Origin: an uncultured Eubacterium sp.
GTDB lineage: Bacteria > Bacillota > Clostridia > Lachnospirales > Lachnospiraceae
Length of the DNA stretch: 64,000 nucleotides
Assembly (NCBI GenBank): GCA_948579355.1
Contig: CAPAOV010000006.1
Span: 62,001-126,000 of the forward strand
Reading direction: 5' to 3'
Shown: positions 51,981-61,379 of the stretch, one piece after another
Position numbering within the stretch: the first letter of the stretch is position 1
Layout of the letters: each line of letters starts with the position of its first letter
Made by a program: the position numbers and the translations under genes
Notes under the pieces: model-generated
What the model saw: the letters and a program-made list of their open reading frames with translations, nothing else
Told to the model about the DNA's origin: nothing
Database searches by the model: none

Positions 51981-53210
51981 ATGTATAATAGAGAAAAGGA
52001 AAAATTAATAAAAGCATTTAATACATTGCCCCCGGATGACTTGTTTGAAAAAATTTCTAAGGCTCCAGTGAAGAAAATTTCATCGGAAGAAGAACTTTTT
52101 TCTGAACTTGCGGAGCATGAGGAAGAAAAGAGAAGAGTATGTTTTCGGATTCCGGCAGCGATTGGAAGTTTGGCAGCCGTTGCCGTCTGCCTGTTCTTGT
52201 TTTTGGTCGGAGGGCAGACAAAAGAGATGGGGAATCAGATTATTTTTGATGTAAATCCGAGCATTCGCTTTATTGTGGATGAGGATAATGAGGTTACAGA
52301 AATTTGCGCTTTGAATAAAGATGCCGGTAAGATTGTGGAAACGTTACCTGAGTCCGGCAATTTAGTTGTAGTAACGGAGGCGCTTTTAAAGTGTCTTGGA
52401 GAAAAACGTTATTTAGAGCAGGATGGCATGCTTATTTCCTTTGATTATCAGCATGTGAAACCACCGGAGACGTTATTAAAGAATACTGTTAGTCAATGGA
52501 TGCGAGAGGAAAAAAGACAAGTATCTGTTGTTTATCAGACAGTCAGCCTAAACGAGGAAGAAAAGAAGAAAGCAGATGAACAGGGAATATCGGTTGGTAA
52601 ATATTCCTTTATAAAGAAATTAAAGAAAGAGTATCATCTGAATACAGAGGGGATGAATAAAAAAGGGATTGGTGAAATATTAGAGGAGGCAAACCAACAG
52701 GGAGTTGAGATTTTTGAATCAAACGATAAGGATTCAACACCGGAGAATAAACAGCAGACAAATGAAACAGAAGTAAAACGTAAGAATCAAGAAGTCAATT
52801 CCGAAAACCAAAAAGAAAAAAAGGAAGAGAAAAAGGATAAAGAAAAGAAACCGGAAAAGAAGCCGGAGAGAAAAAATGATGAAGACGTCAGGAGTGAGAA
52901 TAAGAACGAAGCTTCTAAGAAAATTCAGAAAAAGATAGAAACAAAGAAAAACAAACCGTCTTCCAAAAAAGGCAAGAAAGATAAGATAAAGAAAACAAAA
53001 ACGGTTAGTAAAGGGAAGCAAAAGAAAGGAAAGAAAAAAGTAAACGAAAATTCCGGCCAAAATCCAGCCAAGGTCGGAAATGGTGAAACTGCCGGAAAGC
53101 AGCCGGAAAAGCTTAACGGTCAAGAGGAAAAAGAAGATAATGCACAATCTGTCGAAAGAGAGAAAGGTTCAAAAAACGAGGGTAAGGGAAAACCATCCGA
53201 CGAGGAATAA
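51981..53210 (+). CDS. RsgI-like anti-sigma factor
   Basis: A 409-aa protein. A cytoplasmic N-terminal domain (about 1-50), one membrane helix (about 56-74), and an extracytoplasmic RsgI-type domain with IIFDVNPSIRFIVDEDNEV, then about 170 residues of Lys/Glu/Asn low-complexity sequence to the end. In Clostridium thermocellum RsgI proteins sense extracellular polysaccharide and control SigI; here the partner is an ECF-type factor. AAGGAGGG is 6 nt before ATG 51981. Unlike C. thermocellum there is no recognisable carbohydrate-binding module at the C-terminus. Confidence 0.82.
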   Translation: MYNREKEKLIKAFNTLPPDDLFEKISKAPVKKISSEEELFSELAEHEEEKRRVCFRIPAAIGSLAAVAVCLFLFLVGGQTKEMGNQIIFDVNPSIRFIVDEDNEVTEICALNKDAGKIVETLPESGNLVVVTEALLKCLGEKRYLEQDGMLISFDYQHVKPPETLLKNTVSQWMREEKRQVSVVYQTVSLNEEEKKKADEQGISVGKYSFIKKLKKEYHLNTEGMNKKGIGEILEEANQQGVEIFESNDKDSTPENKQQTNETEVKRKNQEVNSENQKEKKEEKKDKEKKPEKKPERKNDEDVRSENKNEASKKIQKKIETKKNKPSSKKGKKDKIKKTKTVSKGKQKKGKKKVNENSGQNPAKVGNGETAGKQPEKLNGQEEKEDNAQSVEREKGSKNEGKGKPSDEE

Positions 53211-53261
53211 ATGGTGAGCCGACCATTTAAACACATTGTTATTTCTAAAATTATTATTTTC

Positions 53262-53290
53262 TTGCAAAACGTTATTTAAAATAGTACAAT
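53262..53290 (+). promoter_or_regulatory. sigma-A-type promoter of glyS
   Basis: TTGCAA (53262-53267), 17 nt, TACAAT (53285-53290), 37 nt before ATG 53328. No room for a T-box leader between them. Confidence 0.65.
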
Positions 53291-53327
53291 GAGGAAAATG
53301 AATCAAATCATTGGAGGATAATAGAAG

Positions 53328-54716
53328 ATGGAAAAGACAATGGATAAAGTGGTAGCGTTGGCTAAGAACCGTGGTTTCATCTATCCGGGGTCCGAAATAT
53401 ACGGAGGTCTTGCGAATACATGGGATTATGGAAATCTGGGCGTCGAATTAAAGAATAACGTAAAAAAAGCATGGTGGCAGAAGTTCATTCAGGAAAATAA
53501 ATATAATGTTGGAGTAGATTGTGCAATCCTTATGAATCCACAGACTTGGGTGGCATCGGGACACTTAGGCGGTTTTTCAGACCCACTTATGGATTGTAAG
53601 GAGTGTCACGAGCGTTTTCGTGCCGACCAGTTGATTGAGGAGTATGCGGGCAAGAACGATTTAGAGTTGGATGGCTCTGTGGATGGCTGGGATAAAGAGA
53701 AGATGGAGAGTTTTATCGCAGACAATCAGATTGCCTGTCCGAGCTGCGGAAAACACAATTTTACGGAGATTCGCCAATTTAACCTGATGTTTAAGACATT
53801 TCAGGGAGTAACCGAGGATGCGAAGAATACGGTTTATCTGCGCCCGGAGACGGCACAAGGTATCTTTGTTAATTTTAAAAATGTGCAGAGAACATCGCGT
53901 AAAAAAGTACCATTTGGAATTGGTCAGATTGGGAAATCATTCCGCAATGAAATAACACCGGGCAATTTTACTTTCCGTACCCGTGAGTTTGAGCAGATGG
54001 AACTTGAGTTTTTCTGTGTTCCGGATACGGATTTGGAGTGGTTCCAATACTGGAAAGATTTTTGTATTAACTGGCTGCAGAAACTTGGCATTAAGGAAGA
54101 AGAGATGCGCGTCCGCGACCACGATAAAGAAGAATTGTCATTTTACAGCAAGGCAACGAGTGACATTGAGTTTCTGTTCCCATTTGGATGGGGCGAACTT
54201 TGGGGGATTGCCGACCGCACGGATTATGATTTGACACAGCATCAGAATACATCCGGTGAAGACATGAGTTACTTTGATGATGAGAGAAAAGAAAAGTATA
54301 TTCCGTATGTTATCGAGCCGTCTCTCGGGGCAGACCGTGTGACACTGGCGTTTCTGTGCAGCGCATATGACGAAGAGGAAATCGGCGAGGGTGACGTGCG
54401 CACCGTGCTGCATTTTCATCCGGCTTTGGCGCCTGTAAAAATCGGCGTGCTTCCACTTTCCAAAAAGTTGAACGAAAGTGCAGAAAAAGTATATGAGGAA
54501 CTGAGCAGGTATTATAACTGTGAATATGATGACCGCGGAAATATAGGGAAACGTTACCGCCGGCAGGACGAGATTGGTACGCCTTATTGTGTGACATATG
54601 ATTTCGATTCAGAAGAGGATGGCATGGTTACGGTGCGTGACCGCGATACAATGGAGCAGGAGAGAATAAAGATAAGTGAGTTGCGAGCGTATTTCGAAGA
54701 TAAATTTACTTTCTGA
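53328..54716 (+). CDS. glyS: glycyl-tRNA synthetase (single-chain)
   Basis: A 462-aa class II enzyme of the dimeric (alpha2) type. Seen: motif 1 in GGLANTWDYGNLGVELKNN, motif 2 FRNEITPGNFTFRTREFEQME, motif 3 GADRVTLAFLC, and an anticodon-binding domain at the C-terminus. GGAGG precedes ATG 53328. It has its own promoter and terminator. Gut Clostridia often have this single-chain type rather than the alpha2beta2 enzyme. Confidence 0.97.
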   Translation: MEKTMDKVVALAKNRGFIYPGSEIYGGLANTWDYGNLGVELKNNVKKAWWQKFIQENKYNVGVDCAILMNPQTWVASGHLGGFSDPLMDCKECHERFRADQLIEEYAGKNDLELDGSVDGWDKEKMESFIADNQIACPSCGKHNFTEIRQFNLMFKTFQGVTEDAKNTVYLRPETAQGIFVNFKNVQRTSRKKVPFGIGQIGKSFRNEITPGNFTFRTREFEQMELEFFCVPDTDLEWFQYWKDFCINWLQKLGIKEEEMRVRDHDKEELSFYSKATSDIEFLFPFGWGELWGIADRTDYDLTQHQNTSGEDMSYFDDERKEKYIPYVIEPSLGADRVTLAFLCSAYDEEEIGEGDVRTVLHFHPALAPVKIGVLPLSKKLNESAEKVYEELSRYYNCEYDDRGNIGKRYRRQDEIGTPYCVTYDFDSEEDGMVTVRDRDTMEQERIKISELRAYFEDKFTF

Positions 54717-54732
54717 CGAATAAAAAGAACAG

Positions 54733-54765
54733 AAACCAAAGCAGACGGTAATGCTTTGGTTTTTG
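54733..54765 (+). terminator. intrinsic terminator after glyS
   Basis: AACCAAAGCA pairs with TGCTTTGGTT (stem within 54733-54762) and is followed by TTT. Confidence 0.8.
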
Positions 54766-54805
54766 TATATTTCTTCGCGATGAATCGCTCAGAAATGAGG
54801 ACGAA

Positions 54806-55630
54806 ATGAGAAATCATGAGTATTCAAAAAAACAGATGATAGTCATTGCTATGCTCAGTATTGCCATGCTGGTGCTGGCTGTTCTTTTGAATCATTTTTT
54901 CCCGGTAAATTCGAGAGAGGCATCAACGGAGCCGAAGCCGACAATATCGCCTGCTCCGACGGCGACGCCCGTACCTGCGCCGACGCCTGTTCCTGATGCG
55001 ACAGAGACAGTGGCGGCATTTCTACAAGGGCCGAAATCATGGAAGAAAGGTCTTGAATGGAGCGGAGAGTGGGGAGACGAATATTATGACGGCGGAAAGT
55101 TTGGCGGCTTCGGATGTGGTCTGTGCTGTATGGCAAATATCTATACGACCTTTTCGGGTGGGAAATGTTCGCCGATAGATATGTACGGGTATGCAAAAAA
55201 AGTTTCCGGATACGGCGGCGGAGGAGCCATCGACTGGGGATATATGAAAGCGACATTGAAAAAGACCGGATTTACTTCGGATGTGTGGCGAAAACCAAGT
55301 AGTTATGTGGAATTCCAAAAGCAGGTACAGAATTCCATGGCATGTATTGTTGTAGTCAGCAGTTATAATAGCGATTGTTATTGGAAAGATACGGCGGGGC
55401 ATTATGTGACAATTTTTCATTATGATGCGAAAACTGACCGGATTTTTCTCACGGATTCCGGCAATCCCTCCCATAACCGGCAATGGGTAGCGTTGAAAAA
55501 GATTTACAAATCATTAAAGACATCCAACCGTTGGCAGTATTTGGCGGTAACATCTTTTGACGCCGCAGGCGACCAGTGGAAACATAAGCGCTTTGGCGGC
55601 AAATGTATACTGCCAAAGCGATGGCAATAA
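54806..55630 (+). CDS. membrane-anchored C39/papain-like cysteine peptidase domain protein
   Basis: A 274-aa protein. One N-terminal helix (about 12-32), a Pro/Thr/Ala linker (about 40-68), then a domain with FGCGLCCMANIY (Cys near 105-110), GHYVTIFHY (His) and LTDSGNPSHNR (Asp/Asn), the order of a C39-like or NlpC-like papain-fold catalytic triad. It probably acts outside the cell on peptides or peptidoglycan; its own targets are unknown. GAGG lies about 7 nt before ATG 54806. Alternatively it could be an inactive binding protein if the Cys alignment is wrong. Confidence 0.75.
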   Translation: MRNHEYSKKQMIVIAMLSIAMLVLAVLLNHFFPVNSREASTEPKPTISPAPTATPVPAPTPVPDATETVAAFLQGPKSWKKGLEWSGEWGDEYYDGGKFGGFGCGLCCMANIYTTFSGGKCSPIDMYGYAKKVSGYGGGGAIDWGYMKATLKKTGFTSDVWRKPSSYVEFQKQVQNSMACIVVVSSYNSDCYWKDTAGHYVTIFHYDAKTDRIFLTDSGNPSHNRQWVALKKIYKSLKTSNRWQYLAVTSFDAAGDQWKHKRFGGKCILPKRWQ

Positions 55631-55660
55631 AACGGCGAGGTTTTTAACCGCCGTTTTTTT
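55629..55660 (+). terminator. intrinsic terminator after the peptidase gene
   Basis: AACGGCG pairs with CGCCGTT around an AT-rich loop and runs into TTTTTT. Confidence 0.8.
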
Positions 55661-55727
55661 GTGTGCAACAATTTCCCTCTTTTATTCGTGTTATAGATAT
55701 AGGACATGAGATGGGAGGTAATGCGTT

Positions 55728-56720
55728 ATGGAGGGAAGTAGAAAGTTATTATTACCGCCGCTTTTTGCCGCGCTTGTTTTGAGCGGCTGCGGGGAGACCG
55801 TACAATCGGGAGGGAACACGGAAACGGTGCAGCCGGCAGCGGTTGTTCAGATGACTTTTGCCGGAAGCAATTATTTTGAAATCGAAAATGGTGTTTTGCT
55901 GCGGTATCTGGGGGATTATTCCGAGATGGGGGAAATTGTCCTGCCGGAGGAGGTTCGGGTTATTGCCGGCAGAGCTTTTCAGCTTCCGAAAAAATTGCGT
56001 GAGAAGCCGATTGGCCTGCTGAAAACGCAGAAGTTATCGATTCCGGCCCATGTAAAGATAGAAAAAGAGGCGTTTTACGGGTGCGGTCCTCTGGAAGTAG
56101 TATTAGAAGAGGGGCGGGAATATGTAGAAGAGAAAGCCTTTTATGAGTGCACCAAGTATCACTGTAAGGTGAGTGTGAAAGTGCCGGATTCGGTGACGCT
56201 TATATGTCAGCATGCCTTTGATATTGGTCATGGCGGCTGGCTGGCCGTGGAGCTCGGCAGACGTGTTGAAGTATTAGAAAAATATGCGCTGCAGGGCGCT
56301 AATGCTAATAATATTCCGTCTTCGATACGGGAAATCCACGAACATGCTTTGGGAGATTGGGGGAGAATACCGGAGGGGCTGCCGGAAGGTATCCGCTATC
56401 TTGAGAAACATTTTGTAGACCTGATTCAGGGGAGACTAAAAGTGCCGGAAACGGTGCGCCACATTGCGGTGGGTGCAGTTGTCTGGGAAGAGGGTGCGCG
56501 CAGGATGGGATATGACGTTGCTGACAACAATAAAAATTACCGCAGCGACCAGTATGGATGGCTGTATTCGAAAGATGGAAAAACATTGTATTTTGCGTAT
56601 TCCTTAAACGGAGAGGACATCCGTATTCCGGATAGTGTGGATACGGTATACAAAAAGGGACTTATGACGGAAAACAATAAAATTAAAGTACATGGCCTGA
56701 AAAGAGTTAAGTGCTGCTAA
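55728..56720 (+). CDS. lipoprotein with BspA-like leucine-rich repeat segments
   Basis: A 330-aa protein. Signal peptide with lipobox LSGC (Cys about 22). Short LRR_5-like segments (IVLPEEVRVIAGRAFQLP, LSIPAHVKIEKEAFYGCG, VKVPDSVTLICQHAF) recur, but they are irregular. The C-terminal part lacks clear repeats. Probably a cell-surface binding protein; no enzyme motif. GGGAGG precedes ATG 55728. Related in type to the C-terminal part of the 22.5 kb surface protein. Confidence 0.7.
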   Translation: MEGSRKLLLPPLFAALVLSGCGETVQSGGNTETVQPAAVVQMTFAGSNYFEIENGVLLRYLGDYSEMGEIVLPEEVRVIAGRAFQLPKKLREKPIGLLKTQKLSIPAHVKIEKEAFYGCGPLEVVLEEGREYVEEKAFYECTKYHCKVSVKVPDSVTLICQHAFDIGHGGWLAVELGRRVEVLEKYALQGANANNIPSSIREIHEHALGDWGRIPEGLPEGIRYLEKHFVDLIQGRLKVPETVRHIAVGAVVWEEGARRMGYDVADNNKNYRSDQYGWLYSKDGKTLYFAYSLNGEDIRIPDSVDTVYKKGLMTENNKIKVHGLKRVKCC

Positions 56721-56783
56721 TGCACGGTATCACTCCATGTATTCAAGTGAATGATACCATACATATTAGACTGCGAGGGCAGT

Positions 56784-57620
56784 TCAGGCTTCAATATAGC
56801 CGATACCTAAGCTGTTTGGGCCGATATGTGTACCGACTACCGGACCGATACAAGTAGTAATCATTTTATTTTCTATGCCCGCTTCACGAAGCTGTTCCTG
56901 AAATGCTTCTGCGCGCTGTGGTGCATTTGAGTGACCGATGACTATCGGATAATTTGTATCGGCCGGTGTTTCTTGCAATTTATGTATGAACCATGTATTA
57001 CAAGATTTTTTCCCTTTTACTTTATCAATTGGTCTGGCGCCGTCCGCTACGACCTGTAAAACCGGGTGTAGTTTTATCAGGTTGCCAAGAAAGGCCGCAC
57101 TTTTACTTATACGTCCGCCCCGTTTTAAATATTCCAAGGAGTCAACGACGATATATGTCATTGTTTTTGGCAATAAGGAAGTAATCGTTTCGGCAATCTC
57201 GGCAGCGGATTTTCCCTCATTGCGCAAGGCAACTGCAATTTCGATTAGAAGCGCCTGTCCCATAGCGCCATTTTGGCAATCAATCAAATATAGTCTGTCA
57301 TATTTGACATTATCTGCGGCAATCTGAGCAGACTGAAAGGTGGCGCTCATATGTTTGGAAAATAAAATGGCTACAATTTCATCACCTGCGTCGCGGTATT
57401 TTTTAAAAAGTTCTTCGAACTTATACGGATTAACGGCGGCTGTCGAGGGATGATGAGGGTCGTTCTCTAATTTCTCATAAAATTCTTCATTTTTTAAATC
57501 AATACCACAAGTATAGTCAGTTTCTCCGAAACGAACGGTTAATGGCAAAATGTCTATGTCTATTTCTTTGGCATAGTCCATGGTTAAATCACACAGACTA
57601 TCTGTGATAATACGTGTCAT
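56784..57620 (-). CDS. DegV family fatty-acid-binding protein
   Basis: A 278-aa protein of normal DegV length. Seen: N-terminal RIITDSLCDLTMDYA, IDILPLTVRFGE, STAAVNPY, YIVVDSLEYLKRGGRIS, and C-terminal IGPVVGTHIGPNSLGIGYIE. DegV/FakB proteins present fatty acids to the kinase FakA; fakA is not in the window. ATG 57620 on the minus strand follows GGAGG; the longer frame to 57638 is unlikely. A GGTATCA/TGATACC inverted repeat in the 60-nt gap to the lipoprotein gene lacks a T-tract. Confidence 0.93.
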   Translation of the reverse strand: MTRIITDSLCDLTMDYAKEIDIDILPLTVRFGETDYTCGIDLKNEEFYEKLENDPHHPSTAAVNPYKFEELFKKYRDAGDEIVAILFSKHMSATFQSAQIAADNVKYDRLYLIDCQNGAMGQALLIEIAVALRNEGKSAAEIAETITSLLPKTMTYIVVDSLEYLKRGGRISKSAAFLGNLIKLHPVLQVVADGARPIDKVKGKKSCNTWFIHKLQETPADTNYPIVIGHSNAPQRAEAFQEQLREAGIENKMITTCIGPVVGTHIGPNSLGIGYIEA

Positions 57621-57738
57621 ATTGTACCTCCAGCACATTTTTATATATTTAATTATAGAGGAATAGGCAGTTTATTGTCAAATAATAAATCGTAAAAGGA
57701 AGTTTAAAAATTTTTTCCTAAATTTAGCAAAAAAGGCT

Positions 57739-57767
57739 TTTCTACCCTTTTTTTTTATGTTACAATG
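57739..57767 (+). promoter_or_regulatory. extended -10 promoter of ppdK
   Basis: TG-T-TACAAT (TACAAT at 57762-57767) forms an extended -10; the -35 position (57739-57744, TTTTCT) is weak, as is usual for extended -10 promoters. It leaves a leader of about 105 nt. Confidence 0.5.
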
Positions 57768-57876
57768 GGAACAGCGACTGCAGAACAGTTGTGTTGTTGT
57801 TGTGCATTTACGACATAAATGTGGACAACCGTTCCTGCGTCAAAACACTATTATTGATATAGGAGGAATAATTAAC

Positions 57877-60501
57877 ATGACGAAATGGGTTTATTTGTTC
57901 AGCGAAGGTAATGCTGACATGCGTGAACTCCTTGGTGGTAAAGGTGCAAACCTTGCGGAGATGACAAGTTTGGGACTTCCGGTACCTCAGGGTTTCACCA
58001 TTACAACCGAAGCATGTACTCAGTACTATGAAGATGGTCGTGAGATTAATGCTGAAATCCAGACACAGATTAATGAGTATATTGTTAAGATGGAAGAGAT
58101 TACAGGTAAGAAATTCGGAGATAAAGAAAATCCACTTCTTGTGTCCGTACGTTCTGGCGCCCGTGCTTCCATGCCGGGTATGATGGATACAATTTTGAAT
58201 CTTGGCTTGAATGAGACCGTGGTAAATGTTATTGCTGAGAAATCCAACAATCCTCGTTGGGCGTGGGATTGCTACCGTCGTTTTATCCAGATGTATTCCG
58301 ATGTAGTAATGGAAGTTGGAAAGAAATATTTTGAGGAATTGATTGACAAAATGAAAGCTGACCGAGGCGTTCAGCAGGATGTCGATTTGACAGCAGATGA
58401 TTTGAAAGAGCTTGCTTCCCAGTTCAAAGCTGAGTACAAAGCTAAAATTGGCGAGGACTTCCCGGATGACCCGAAAGAGCAGTTGATGGGAGCTATCAAA
58501 GCAGTGTTCCGTTCATGGGACAACCCTCGTGCGAATGTATATCGTCGTGATAACGACATTCCTTATTCATGGGGTACTGCAGTTAACGTACAGTCGATGG
58601 CATTTGGTAATATGGGTGATGATTGTGGTACTGGTGTTGCCTTTACTCGTGATCCGGCAACCGGTGAGAAGAAACTGATGGGTGAATTTTTGAAGAATGC
58701 ACAGGGCGAGGACGTAGTTGCCGGTGTTCGTACACCGATGCCGATTGCTCAGATGGAAAAGGAATTCCCGGAAGCATTTGCTCAGTTTAAAGAAGTTTGC
58801 TCCACCCTTGAGAATCATTACAGAGATATGCAGGATATGGAGTTTACGGTAGAGAATAAAAAGCTTTATATGCTTCAGACCCGTAATGGTAAGAGAACTG
58901 CACAGGCTGCTTTGAAGATTGCCTGCGACCTTGTGGAAGAGGGAATGAGAACAGAGGAAGAGGCAGTTGCTATGATTGACCCTCGTAATCTTGATACCCT
59001 TCTTCATCCGCAGTTTGATGCTGCAGCATTGAAAGCAGCTACGCCTGTTGCAAAAGCATTGGGTGCTTCTCCGGGAGCTGCCTGCGGTAAGATTGTATTT
59101 ACGGCCGAAGATGCCGAGACATGGAATGCCCGCGGTGAAAAGGTAGTGCTTGTTCGTCTTGAGACATCTCCGGAAGACATTACTGGAATGAAAGCTTCTC
59201 AGGGTATCTTAACCGTTCGCGGTGGTATGACATCCCATGCAGCCGTTGTTGCCCGTGGTATGGGAACATGCTGTGTATCCGGTTGTGGAGATATCAACAT
59301 GGATGAGGCAAATAAGAAATTTACGTTGGCCGGAAAAGAATATCATGAGGGAGACTTCATTTCCATTGACGGTTCAACCGGAAATATTTACGATGGCATT
59401 ATTGAGACAGTAGACGCTACAATCGCAGGAGAGTTTGGACAGATTATGGGATGGGCAGACAAGTTCCGTACCATGAAAGTCCGTACGAATGCAGATACGC
59501 CTGCCGATGCTAAAAAAGCTCGTGAATTGGGTGCAGAAGGTATCGGACTTTGCCGTACTGAGCATATGTTCTTTGAGGAAGACAGAATCGCAGCATTCCG
59601 CGAGATGATTTGTGCCGATACGGTGGAAGAGCGCGAAGCTGCCCTTGACAAAATTCTTCCTTATCAGCAGGGAGACTTCAAGGCATTGTATGAAGCTTTG
59701 GAAGGAAATCCAGTTACCATTCGTTTCTTAGACCCGCCTTTGCATGAATTTGTTCCTACCGACGAGGCTGATATTAAGAAACTTGCCGACGCACAGGGCA
59801 AATCCGTAGAGGATATTAAAGCAATCATTGCTTCCCTGCACGAGTTCAACCCAATGATGGGTCATCGTGGATGCCGTCTTGCGGTAACTTATCCGGAGAT
59901 TGCTAAGATGCAGACGAAAGCTGTAATCCGTGCAGCTATTGAAGTGAAAAAAGCTCATGCTGATTGGGATGTAAAACCTGAAATTATGATTCCGTTGATT
60001 GGCGATGTAAAAGAGTTGAAATATGTTAAGAAGTTTGTCGTTGAGACTGCTGACGCAGAGATTAAGGCAGCAGGTATTGAACTCTCTTATGAGGTTGGTA
60101 CGATGATTGAGATTCCTCGTGCTGCGTTGACGGCTGATGAAATCGCAAAAGAAGCTGACTTCTTCTGCTTCGGTACAAATGACCTTACGCAGATGACATT
60201 CGGTTTCTCACGTGATGATGCCGGCAAGTTCTTAGATGCTTACTATGACGCTAAGATTTTTGAGAATGACCCATTTGCAAAACTGGATCAGGATGGTGTC
60301 GGCAAACTTATGGAAACAGCGCTTAAGCTTGGTAAACCTGCTAATAGCACTCTTCACTGTGGAATCTGTGGTGAGCATGGCGGAGACCCGTCTTCTGTAG
60401 AATTCTGCAATAAGATTGGCCTTGATTATGTTTCCTGTTCTCCATTCCGTGTGCCGATTGCAAGACTGGCAGCAGCACAGGCAGCGATTGCACAGAAGTA
60501 G
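57877..60501 (+). CDS. ppdK: pyruvate, phosphate dikinase
   Basis: An 874-aa enzyme of full length. Seen: N-terminal ATP-grasp domain (GGKGANLAEMTSLGLPVP; VRSGARASMPGMMDT), swivelling phospho-His domain GGMTSHAAVVARGMG with His454, and the C-terminal PEP/pyruvate TIM barrel with GLCRTEHMF, NDLTQMTFG and LHCGICGEHGG. It interconverts pyruvate and PEP with PPi, a glycolytic step in many anaerobes. ATG 57877 has AGGAGG (57861-57866) upstream. Codon use favours CGT, GGT and ACT-type codons unlike its neighbours, a sign of high expression. Confidence 0.97.
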   Translation: MTKWVYLFSEGNADMRELLGGKGANLAEMTSLGLPVPQGFTITTEACTQYYEDGREINAEIQTQINEYIVKMEEITGKKFGDKENPLLVSVRSGARASMPGMMDTILNLGLNETVVNVIAEKSNNPRWAWDCYRRFIQMYSDVVMEVGKKYFEELIDKMKADRGVQQDVDLTADDLKELASQFKAEYKAKIGEDFPDDPKEQLMGAIKAVFRSWDNPRANVYRRDNDIPYSWGTAVNVQSMAFGNMGDDCGTGVAFTRDPATGEKKLMGEFLKNAQGEDVVAGVRTPMPIAQMEKEFPEAFAQFKEVCSTLENHYRDMQDMEFTVENKKLYMLQTRNGKRTAQAALKIACDLVEEGMRTEEEAVAMIDPRNLDTLLHPQFDAAALKAATPVAKALGASPGAACGKIVFTAEDAETWNARGEKVVLVRLETSPEDITGMKASQGILTVRGGMTSHAAVVARGMGTCCVSGCGDINMDEANKKFTLAGKEYHEGDFISIDGSTGNIYDGIIETVDATIAGEFGQIMGWADKFRTMKVRTNADTPADAKKARELGAEGIGLCRTEHMFFEEDRIAAFREMICADTVEEREAALDKILPYQQGDFKALYEALEGNPVTIRFLDPPLHEFVPTDEADIKKLADAQGKSVEDIKAIIASLHEFNPMMGHRGCRLAVTYPEIAKMQTKAVIRAAIEVKKAHADWDVKPEIMIPLIGDVKELKYVKKFVVETADAEIKAAGIELSYEVGTMIEIPRAALTADEIAKEADFFCFGTNDLTQMTFGFSRDDAGKFLDAYYDAKIFENDPFAKLDQDGVGKLMETALKLGKPANSTLHCGICGEHGGDPSSVEFCNKIGLDYVSCSPFRVPIARLAAAQAAIAQK

Positions 60502-60543
60502 GGAATTACTCTTAAAAGAGGAAACTGGAGAAATCCAATAGAG

Positions 60544-60601
60544 AATTAGATTAGTATAATGAACCGCCCCGGAGTATCGTTTGGTACGAGGGGCGGTTTT
60601 A
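60544..60601 (+). terminator. ppdK terminator, copy 1 of a three-copy element
   Basis: AACCGCCCC (60562-60570) pairs with GGGGCGGTT (60590-60598), followed by TT. Upstream it carries AATTAGATTAGTATAAT. The same element recurs at 61230 and 62663. Confidence 0.85.
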
Positions 60602-60672
60602 AAACAATGGCAGAGGTTTGCCTGCTATATAAGTTATGGAATAGGATATAATGATAATATAGAGGTAATGAA

Positions 60673-60984
60673 ATGAAGATGGATATTTTGCAAAATTTGA
60701 TACGGGAAAACAAAATACGATGGTCGACTCATTGCGTGGAAAGAATGGGAGAACGGGATATATCCAGAGCAGATGTTAAGAAGTGCATTGGTGATGGAGA
60801 AATCATTGAAGACTATCCAAACGATTTTCCATATCCCAGTTGTTTGATTTTTGGCTATACGATGACAAATAAGATTTTGCATGTAGTGGCTGGAACAGAT
60901 GGACAATGGATTTATATTATTACAACGTATTATCCGAGTTCCGAACATTTTGAAAATGATATGCGTACAAGGAGGGCAAAGTAA
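60673..60984 (+). CDS. DUF4258 protein, putative toxin
   Basis: A 103-aa protein with SxHCVERMGERDIS and ADVKKCIGDGEIIEDYP, the pattern of DUF4258, and a C-terminal IYIITTYYPSSEHF strand. DUF4258 proteins pair with YgiT/MqsA-type antitoxins and resemble RNase-type toxins such as MqsR and RelE. GAGG lies 6 nt before ATG 60673. The gene overlaps the following antitoxin by 1 nt (TAATG). Toxin role is inferred from that pairing. Confidence 0.8.
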   Translation: MKMDILQNLIRENKIRWSTHCVERMGERDISRADVKKCIGDGEIIEDYPNDFPYPSCLIFGYTMTNKILHVVAGTDGQWIYIITTYYPSSEHFENDMRTRRAK

Positions 60985-61211
60985 TGTGTATGTTTTGCAA
61001 ATGCGATTCTGTAAAATCAAGCTTTACTACGCATGTAGTTAATTACAAAGGAGCTATCATTGTAATTAAGAATGTCCCTTGTGAAGAATGTGAACAATGC
61101 GGAGAAAAGTATTATACGGATGAAGTCGCAGAGAAAATAGAAAGAATGGTAAACCTTGCGAAGCAGATGATGCAGGAAATTGCAGTATTAGATTATGCAA
61201 AGGTTTCATAG
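60984..61211 (+). CDS. YgiT/MqsA-type zinc-finger antitoxin
   Basis: A 75-aa protein. Cys pairs MCMFCKC at the N-terminus and CEECEQCGEKYY in the middle form the zinc site of the YgiT group; the C-terminal part is helical (VAEKIERMVNLAKQMM). This short form lacks the HTH domain of full MqsA. It overlaps the DUF4258 gene by 1 nt. The pair lies between terminator copies 1 and 2. Confidence 0.85.
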   Translation: MCMFCKCDSVKSSFTTHVVNYKGAIIVIKNVPCEECEQCGEKYYTDEVAEKIERMVNLAKQMMQEIAVLDYAKVS

Positions 61212-61228
61212 AATGGCAGAGAGTTAAT

Positions 61229-61269
61229 GAACCGCCCCGAAGTATCGTTTGGTACGAGGGGCGGTTTTA
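61229..61269 (+). terminator. terminator element, copy 2
   Basis: AACCGCCCC/GGGGCGGTT hairpin nearly identical to that of ppdK (one loop base differs). It lacks the AATTAGATTAGTATAAT upstream part found in copies 1 and 3. It ends the toxin-antitoxin unit. Confidence 0.85.
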
Positions 61270-61379
61270 AAATTATTATACCATTTTGGTTTGTATTTTT
61301 TTGTATCTCAATCATACAACAGAAAGGACATTTTTCCTGTATTCATTTGAAATACCAAACAAAGTTGATTGTGATATTA

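Noticed and set aside
53211..53327. T-box riboswitch before glyS.
   Set aside because: The gap holds a normal promoter 37 nt before the start codon and no T-box sequence or antiterminator; the gap before valS was also too short.
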